From: an uncultured Anaerolineaceae bacterium
GTDB lineage: Bacteria > Chloroflexota > Anaerolineae > Anaerolineales > Anaerolineaceae
Length of the DNA: 64,000 nt
Assembly: GCA_938020565.1 (NCBI GenBank)
Contig: CALIHP010000048.1
Coordinates: 1-64,000, forward strand
Reading direction: 5' to 3'
The translations under genes were made by a program, and so were the position numbers. Below are positions 34,975-43,900 of this stretch, one piece after another (position 1 is the stretch's first letter; every line of letters begins with the position of its first letter). The notes beneath the pieces were generated by a model, which was given only the letters and a program-made list of their open reading frames with translations, did not search any database and was not told where the DNA came from.

Positions 34975-37900
34975 TTACTTCACCTCAATCAGCACGGCCT
35001 GGACCACGCGTCGATAGGCGTACCGGTCCGTCTTCTCGCTGTAATCCTCGCAGGTCAGCAGCGTGATCCACGTTCCGTCTTTCGCCCCCATCACCGTTTC
35101 GACGTCCTGTTCTGTGACCTGCTTCGTTTCACGGACCTCGTAGACGTACGTCTTCCCGAATGCCTCGATTTCCACCTGGTCTCCGTACCCCAGCGTCTTA
35201 AGCCCCGCGAACGGCCCCGGATTATTGTACGCATCCCAGACATGCGCCGTGATCACGGAGTTCCCGGCCCACGTCGGGTACGCGCTCCCTTCCAGGTATC
35301 CCGCCTGCCCGTTCAGCCAGCTTACGTCCCAGTTCCCGTCCGTCTTCCGGACGCCCGTGACTCCCAGCCTCACGTTCAGCTTCGGGATCCGCAGTGTCAT
35401 CTCCGACGCCTGATACTTCTTTTCCACCGGCTGGTCCGGAAGGGCGGTTACGGCCCCCGGCGTGAATCCTGTCCGCGGCAGCCCGTTCGTATATGCCATT
35501 CCTCCGGGCAACGGCAAGCCGTTGTTGATATAGTATTCCGGCGGCAGGTCCGGATCGTCGACATCCGGATTCTCATCCGCGCCCCACATCCGATTTGTAA
35601 ACGTACAGACGATTACTTCACCGTCATCCAGCCCGTAGTACGCCGACATCGTATAGAACTCTTCCCGCGTCTCCAGCGTCCCGATTCGCCCGCGCTCCAC
35701 GCACTTCACCGAATGCTTCGTCCAGCCTTCGCGCTCCAGCTCCAGCGTCTGCCACTGTTTCCCGTCCGGTACCGCTCCCGTCTTGATCAGGAACTCTCCG
35801 TCCCCGATCTCGCCTGACAGCACCCCGATGAAATTGAATTTATCGTTCGCTCCCGCAGGAATCGTCACTTTCCGCGCCATGATCGTATTCGGCGGAACGT
35901 TCACAAACAATACCTTCACTTCTTCCTTCGGCTCGACCGTCACCGTCACTGTCGTTTCCCAGCCTGTCGCTGTAAACGATCCTGTCGGTCCGTAGCCGTA
36001 CGTTCCGACGCGCTGATCCCCCATCGCTTTCAGCGGGCGACGCCCGTGAAGCGAACTCGTCACGATTACGTCGATCGTCGTCCAGCCTTCCAGGTTCTGC
36101 TGCACGATCGTGTACTGCCCTGGCGTCACTTCCTGTACGATCGGCGCGCTCGTCGTCGACAGTTGGAACGGCTGCAACCCGGTTCCACCCGTCGCGTAAT
36201 TGTAATCCGGGAACCCACTGTAACTCGAGTTCGGGTACGTCGTGTTCTGAACGACGATTCGCCCGGCCTGGAGGTTGCGCAAGCTGTAGGTGCAGCGAAT
36301 ATCTTTCTCAAGCGGCATCTGCGGAATGGAGAAGAACCCGGTCAGCGCCCCATGCAAATCTACCTTGGCGTCCACCGTCAGCGGCTCGTCCAGCGCCGGA
36401 TCCGTGCTGTCGAGCGGCCGCGCCACACAGCTGATGCTGTCCACGCCCCAAACCTCGGTATCCAGCTTCGGAATCGAGATCCGGTATATCTCCAGATTCA
36501 TGTTATCGTGCGTAACGGTCGACGGCGTAACCGCTTCTTCCCCGTTATAGTCCAGATCCTGCGTCGGGCGGACGTCCGTATCGCTGCGGACCTCGACGCC
36601 AAATTTCTGATCCGAGATCGGCGAAACAACGACGCCGACCGTCAACCGGCTCAGCTTCGCGTTGACCGCCGTCAGTCCCGTTTCCGTCTTGAAGTAGCCC
36701 GCCGGTGTAAAGTCGTTCCCGCCCGAGTCAACTTCCTGAACGGTGAACGTGTAAGGTTCGCCGCGCAGCGTCATCAGCGCAACGTTCGGCCAGGTGACAT
36801 CGGTCGTTCCGTCCGGGAGCGGCTGAATCGCGGCGGAAGGAACGTCTTCCACGGGGCCGCCGGCAACCTGACGCCGGACCTTCAGCCACACCGTCGGCCG
36901 CGGCGCAGGCCCAAGGCCCCAGACCTTTTTCCCAACGATCGGGCCGGACGGCGGAACGAACGTATTCGTCACCGTCAAACCATTCTCCGACTTCTCGTAA
37001 TTCGCCGGTTCGGTATCCGCCCCGCTCGCGTCCACTTCCTTCACCGTGAAGATGTACGGCTGGTCCGCATGATCGCGAAGCTCTACGCCGGTCCATTTCG
37101 CTTCGACCGTTCCGTCCGGGAGCTCGACCAGCGGAGCTTCCGCAAGCGGAACCTCCTGAACCGGGCCGCCCTCGACATTGCGGTACAGCTTGAACCAGAT
37201 CGTCGGCCGGACGGACGCTTCACCGTTTACCCAGACCTTGGTCGCTGTGACTTCCGCCTTCGGCGGTACATAAGTATTCGTCAGGCTGAGCCGGTTCGGC
37301 GTCATTTCCGATAGCTGGATCCCGCCCGGCTGGTCAATCGTTTCCGTGAAATTCTCCGGAACGATTGGCTGCCGGATTGTATACGTCAGCGGATTCCCAT
37401 CGCTGTCAGTGATCGGCAGCGTGATCGTGTTCGCCGTCCCGCCGCCAGCCGGGAAGTCAACCGTATAGGTATTTCCTTTGTTGTCCGTAACCGTCACCGA
37501 GGTTGCCGCCGGTGTCGCCGGTCCGCCGATCCAGTTGATCTCGACCTGGAGCGGAGCGCGCGGAACGACGTACGTATTCGTGACGGTCAGCGCCGCGTTA
37601 TCGATATCCGTATCAAAATTCGCAACTGGAGCTTCCTCAACCGTATAGGTATATGGCCGGCCCATCTGATCCATTGCGGTCAGATTCGGGACCACCTCGG
37701 TCCAGACTTTTGGATTCCCCGCCGTCGCGTTCGCAGCAGTCAACGTATAGGTCCCGACCGTCTCGCTTCCTGCCACCCCGGCCGTCGTCCGTTTCAACGT
37801 AAACGTCACGTTCGTCGGAAGGCCGCCGACCCATTTCTTCGTCATGACCAGGTTCCCGTCCTGATTGAACGGCGTCGGTCTGAACGTATTCGTAACCAGC

Positions 37901-40900
37901 AATCCAGCCTCAGTCTTGGTCCAGTTCGCGGTTAATCCGCTGACTTCCTGGACCGTGTATGTGTACGGCTGACCGTTGAAATCGGTTTCATCGACGCACC
38001 ACTTCGCGTCCAGCGTTACCGAAGCCGGTTCGCTCTCCCCGGCGGCCGGCGTCAGCGTCACCGGATTCGCCGTTTCGCAGGTTAATCCCGTAATCGTCCG
38101 CAGCTCAGCTGCCGGAACCTGCGTCGCCGTTCCTCCACCAACCGAGCGGAAAAGCGCCAGTTCAATCGGAGCGCGCAGCGTCTGCCCGTTGGTCCAGGTC
38201 TTCTGGCCCGTCAGCGGAATGACCGGCGGGACATAGCGGTACACAATCTCCATCCCGTTTTCATTCGGGTTCGGATAATTCGGAACTGGCTGATCATTAT
38301 GGATCGTATACGTATACGGACGGCCAAAATCGTCCGTCGCAGGCAGGTTCGGCCAGGTTTTTTCCGTCGTTCCCGGCGGAAGAGCGACCCCGGTTTCGAC
38401 CGTTTCCGGCGGCTGGCCCTCGATAACGCGCCTCAGCGTAATCTGCACGCTCGGTTTCGGGTCCGGTCCGCCCTGCCAGGTAATCCTGCCGACCTGATTC
38501 AGGAGCGTCGGTGTGAAGGTATTCTTAACCGTCGTCGCGTTCTCCTGCGTCTTCGTGAAATTCGGATGCCCCGCGCTGACTTCCTGAACCGTATAAACAT
38601 ACGACTGACCAACATCGTTCGTTTCCGCAACGCACCACCCCGCCGTCAATTCATCCGGATCCGCCGCGGCCATCGTATGATCCGGCGTCAGCGTCACCGG
38701 ATTTTCGCTTGCGCAGGGATCACCCGGCGTCAGAGGCGTCAACCGCAGTTCAGAGGCCGGAACCTGCTCCGCGGGAGCGGCTCCGATCTGGCGGAAGAGC
38801 GCGAGCTGAATCGGCTGACGCAGCGTCTGCCCCTTGCTCCAGATTTTCTTCCCCAAAATATCGGTCGTCGGCGACTGGTAGCGGTACGTAATCTTCAGCC
38901 CGTTTTCCTCGCGCGTATAATCGCCTACGCTGCCGGAATGATGATGCAGCGTGTATATGTATGGGTTCCCGTCAAGGTCGGTGGCAGGAAGGCCAGACCA
39001 GGTCTGCGTCGTCGTCCAATAAGACGAAGCCGGGACCGTCGCGTCCGGGTTGACCGGGATCGCCGTCTCCGTTCCGCCCGCGATCTTCCGTTTCAGCGTC
39101 ACCGTCACCGCCGGTTTCGCGTCCGGCCCGCCGATCCATTCAATTTCGCCGGTCACGTCGCCGTTACTGTTATTAATCATCGGCGGGACATAGGTATTCG
39201 TGACCGTCTGGCCCGCTTCAGCCTTGGTATAGTTCGCCGGCGCGGCCGTCTCAACAACCGTATAACCATACGGCGTCCCGTCCAGCTGCGTCTTCGGCAG
39301 GTCGGTCCATTCAACCGTGTTTGTCGCCACGCCCGCGGCCGTCGCCGCCGGGATCGTCTTCGGATCGCCGGACCCGCCGTAGAGATTTCCATCCTGCATC
39401 AGCAGCAGCTCAACCGCCGGACGCAGCAACGCGCTCCCGTTCACCCAGTTTTTCGTCCCAGTGACAGTGATCCGCGGCGGAATATAACGCAGGTGGATCT
39501 TCAAATCTTCGTTGACCGGGATTTCGGTCGTTCCGTCCTCGTCGACCTTCTGATACAAGCCGGGGACGGTCACAACGTCGACCATATATGTATACAGCTT
39601 GCCGCTCGGATCGCGTTCGTCGAGGCCGGTAAACACGTTCGACAGCGTCCCGTCCGGAATATTCACCGGCGCGCCGACCGCTTCCTTCGTCCCGCCATTG
39701 GTAATCCGGTAGAGCTGCATCCTGACCGCCGGCCGCGTCAGCGTACCGCCGTCGAGCCAGACAATTTCGCCGGTTTTGGAAACCTGATTCGGGAAGAACT
39801 TATTCCGAACGATCATGCCCGTATTCTGGCCCGTCAGCTCGTTTCCGGCGTCGTCAACCTTCTTGAACGTCCCGTCCGCGAACGTCGGCACGGTCGTTTC
39901 GTCAACGCGGTACGTGTACGGTTTTCCCTGCGGATCGTTTTCCGGCATGTTTTCCCAGGACGCCGTCCCTTCGGCGACGCCCGTCGCCATCGTCGCGTCA
40001 ATCGTCTTCGAACCGACGGCTTCTTCCGCCGCCATCGATTCGCTCTTCCGGTACAGCGTCAGCGTCACCGCCGGCCGCGGCAGCGCTTCGCCGCCGATCC
40101 ATTGCTTCGTTCCGATCAGCCCGGATAAATAAGTATTCGTAATCGTTCGCGTCGCCGCGTCGATCGTCTTCCGATATTTCAGCGAATCCGGATTCGCCGT
40201 GTCCAGTTCCTCGTCTACCGAGAATTCGTACGGAACGCCCTCTGGATTGTTGACGTTCGTATACCAGACAACCGCGTCTTCCGTATTTCCCGGATTCGTT
40301 CCATCCTCGATCCGAACGCCGTTCTCCGTCGCGTAGGTTTCTCCGGCCTTGGTAAACAGCTCGCTGACAGGAACTTTCTCAGCCGTTCCGGCCGCGACCT
40401 TTCGATACAGCGTCAGCGTCACCGCCGGCCGCGTCGATCCCGCCCCGCCGCTCCAGACCTTCTTCGCGTTAATTTCAGCTTTCGGCGACACGTACTGATT
40501 CGTTACCGTCAGCATCCCGTTGTCAACCGTTTTCACGTACAGCGGCGTCAGATTCTCGTCTTCATCGATCGTAAAGAGATACGCGATCCCGTCGGGATTC
40601 TTTTCATTCGTGTACCATTTCACGATCAGCGGGTCGCCGTCACGGATCGTCACGCCGTTTACCGCCGCATAATCCGAGGCCGGATGCGCCGCGTCCGTGA
40701 ACAGCTCAGCCGCCGGGACCTTTTCCGCCGTGCCGCTCGGAATACTCCGGTACAGCGTCAGCGTCACATCCGGACGCGTCAGGCTGGACCCGCCGATCCA
40801 TACTTTGTTGCCGAACTTCTCGATCTTCGGCGAACGGTATTTGTACGTCAGCGTCAGCGTATCGTTCTCGGTAATGACCGTCGGCGTCGTTTCATTCTTG

Positions 40901-43900
40901 ACCTTATCGAAATTCGTCTGGGGCGCCGTATCGTCGATCCAGTATTTGAATTCCTCGCCAGTCGCCTGATCCGTCTTCGGGAGATTTTCCCAGACGTTCT
41001 TCCAGTCATGACTCGCGGCGGCGTTTTTATCCAGCGTCACCGTGCCGATCACTTCGACCGCCCCGGTCGGACGCTTCCGCTTCAGCTCGATGGTAACGCT
41101 GTCGCGGTCGCTTTCCTGGCCGCCAACCCATTTCACATCTCCGGTAACCTTCCCGTCCCCATTGACGAGCGGCGGTTTATAGGTATTCAGGATCGCCATT
41201 TCGCCGTATGCAGCCGCCGTCGCCGCGTCATACGCATACGTCTTTTCATAATTCGCGGGCGCGGTCGTCGACGTCAGCGGATCGCCGGTGGGCGTCAGCC
41301 CATCCCCGATCTCTTCGTCAAAATAATAGACAACCGGCGAACCGTTCCGATACGTCTTCGGAACGTACCAGTAGAACGACTGCGTCAGGAGCCCGGCCGC
41401 CGTCGATTCGGGGACCGAAACCGTCCCCGCCGTCTCGTAAGTCACGCCCGGCGTCGATCCGTTCGTAAAGATCGCCGCTGGAAGAAGGTCTCCGCCGACC
41501 GATTCCGGCTTGACGAAGCGTCCGTCCTCCGTCTTAATATACAGCCCAACCGTAATCGCCGGACGTTTCAGCGTCGACGCGCCGTCCCAGTTCTTCGTTC
41601 CCTTGATTTCAACGTATTCGATCCGATACGTGTTAACGATCTCCATGCCGTTTTCCGTCTTGTCGTATCCCGACGGCGTTAACGGCGCTTTATTCGCGTC
41701 CGTCTCGATCAGCGTATACGTATACGGGCGGCCCATGCTATCTGTCTTCGGCAGGCTGTCCCATTTCTTTTCAACCGTCCATTTTTTATCGCCGTTCGCT
41801 TCCGTCGCCGCAGTTCCAATCGCGGCCGCCGTCGAAACGTCGATCGGATCGCCGACCGTCTCCGCCGTTCCGCCCGGAACCGTCCGGCTGAGCTGCATGT
41901 AGCTTTCCGGCTTCCCTTCAGGCCCGTTAATCCAGGTCGACGTTCCAATCAGCGGATCCGCCGTCGTATAGGTCGGAACTTTATACGTATTCTTTATCTT
42001 TTCCAGTTGCGGATTCCCATTCGCCGCCGCGGTCGTTTCGTGCGTCACCGTCCAGTTTTCCGGATCGGGAAGCGTCTCTTTAACACTGTAAATATATTTC
42101 TGCCCCGCAATATTCGTCTCGTGGACACACCACGTTTTCGCGATTGTCTGCTCGGCGTTCGCGTCAGTCGCATCCGCGCTTGGGATCAGCGTCAGCGGAT
42201 TCGTCGTTTCGCAGGTCTTTCCTGTAATCTGAATCAGACCATCCGTCGTCGCAGGAACCGCTTCCGGCTCATCAGCCGAGCCTTCGATCTTCCGATACAG
42301 CGTCAGCTCGACCGGCTGACGCTTCGTCTGACCGTTGATCCATTTCTTCTCAACCGGGATTTCAATCTCCGGCTGAACGTACTGATTCGTGACGGTATAC
42401 CCGTCGATATTCCCGACCTGCGCAACAGAACCGTTGATTGTCGTCTGATAATTCTGAAGTTCCGTACCATTCGCTCCATCACGGTTTTCCTTAACCGTGT
42501 AAACGATTCGGGTCCCATCCGATTTGACCGAAGGTAAGTTCTTAAACTCGCCGAGCCAGGTATTCTCATCGGCCGGGTCTGCGTTCGCATCCGTCAGCGT
42601 CAGCGACTTGTCCTCAACCTTGACGCCGTCCGCGTAGAGGTCGATCGTAACCGCCGGACGCGTTTTCCCGTCCCGCCAAATCTTTTTCACCGGGAAAGCG
42701 ACATTCTTCACGCCGGTCACCGAGTTTGACGTGCCAAACAGCGCGCCCATCGAATACGAGACCGCGAATGAGTTCGTCGACGTATCGTAACCCGTTTCAT
42801 AGTTCGAGTCTGTATCCGGTCCGATCATCGGCAAGTCGAAATAATGTTTCGAGAGCGGCTCAATTTTCTGACCCGGCTTAAGCTCAATCCGTACCGCCGT
42901 TACCGCGGACCAGTCAGCGACCGCCGCCTGCCAGGCGCAGCCGCCCGCTCCGGCGTCTTGAACACCGACGACCGGATCCATCGATGGATTCGGAGCCGTA
43001 CAGTATTTAATATCGTATTTATCGGTCTCATTACCGGTCACAGGACCGGTCATCACGCCGTCGAACTGGGAGTTGCGCGCAGGCGATGTCGAGCCGGCAA
43101 TCTGATAGTTCGTATCGCCGATCCGCGGCAGCACGTCGTAAATCAGGACGTTCCCTTCCGAGGTTGTCGACTGGTTATTGATTTGGATTCGGTAAACATA
43201 CGGCTCGTTCAATGGCACCGGCGCGTCAGTCTTTCCAGCTGGCTTTCCCGCGGGGAAGATGAATTTCTCGGAGTTGACGACCGTCGGGATTGTCGCATTG
43301 AACGTCGCGTTCATCCGGATCGTCAAATCACTTGTCGATCCGTCGTTGTTCAGGTCGAGAACGTCCGGACGCGGGTACGTATTCGGGTTATGCGCCGGGT
43401 TCGTGTCCACCCCGTTCCCGATCCCAAACACCAGGTTTCCGCTCGCGTCTTTCGCAGCATACGGACGATTGGATGCGTTCGTTTCTTTCGTAATCGAGGC
43501 GACATCTTCCCATTTCCAGAAATAGTGAACTTCATTTGCCTTGTCGCTGGGAATCTGTCCCGCCTGCGCGGCGTGTTTCGTCTCATAAATCGAGACAAGC
43601 GGCATCGGGATCGCATCCTCGTTGATCTTCAATTTGAACCAGATCCGCAGCGGAACGCAGCCGTTCGCCGGCGGATTTTTCCAAACATCCCGCGTTTTAA
43701 AGTCTTTAAATTTGATCTTAACCGCTTTCAGCCCTGTTCCCTGGAAATCGGGAATAACCGTCTCCGACTCCACGTACGGCGCTATCGTAGCGTTCGTTGC
43801 GCCGCCGTTCCAGGTCTCGATCGCGTAACCGGTATAATCCGCGCCAGGGGGAAGGAGCGCCGTGACCGAGAGACCTTTAATCATGGCGAAATCACATAGA

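Noticed and set aside
36046..37314. 422-codon plus-strand frame
   Set aside because: Antisense to the adhesin stalk, Arg-rich, no start signal; explained by codon bias on the other strand.
38299..40128. 609-codon open frame on the plus strand across the giant adhesin
   Set aside because: It is fully antisense to well-supported Cna-B modules, has no ribosome-binding site and a low-complexity Arg-rich product typical of a shadow frame in GC-rich DNA.
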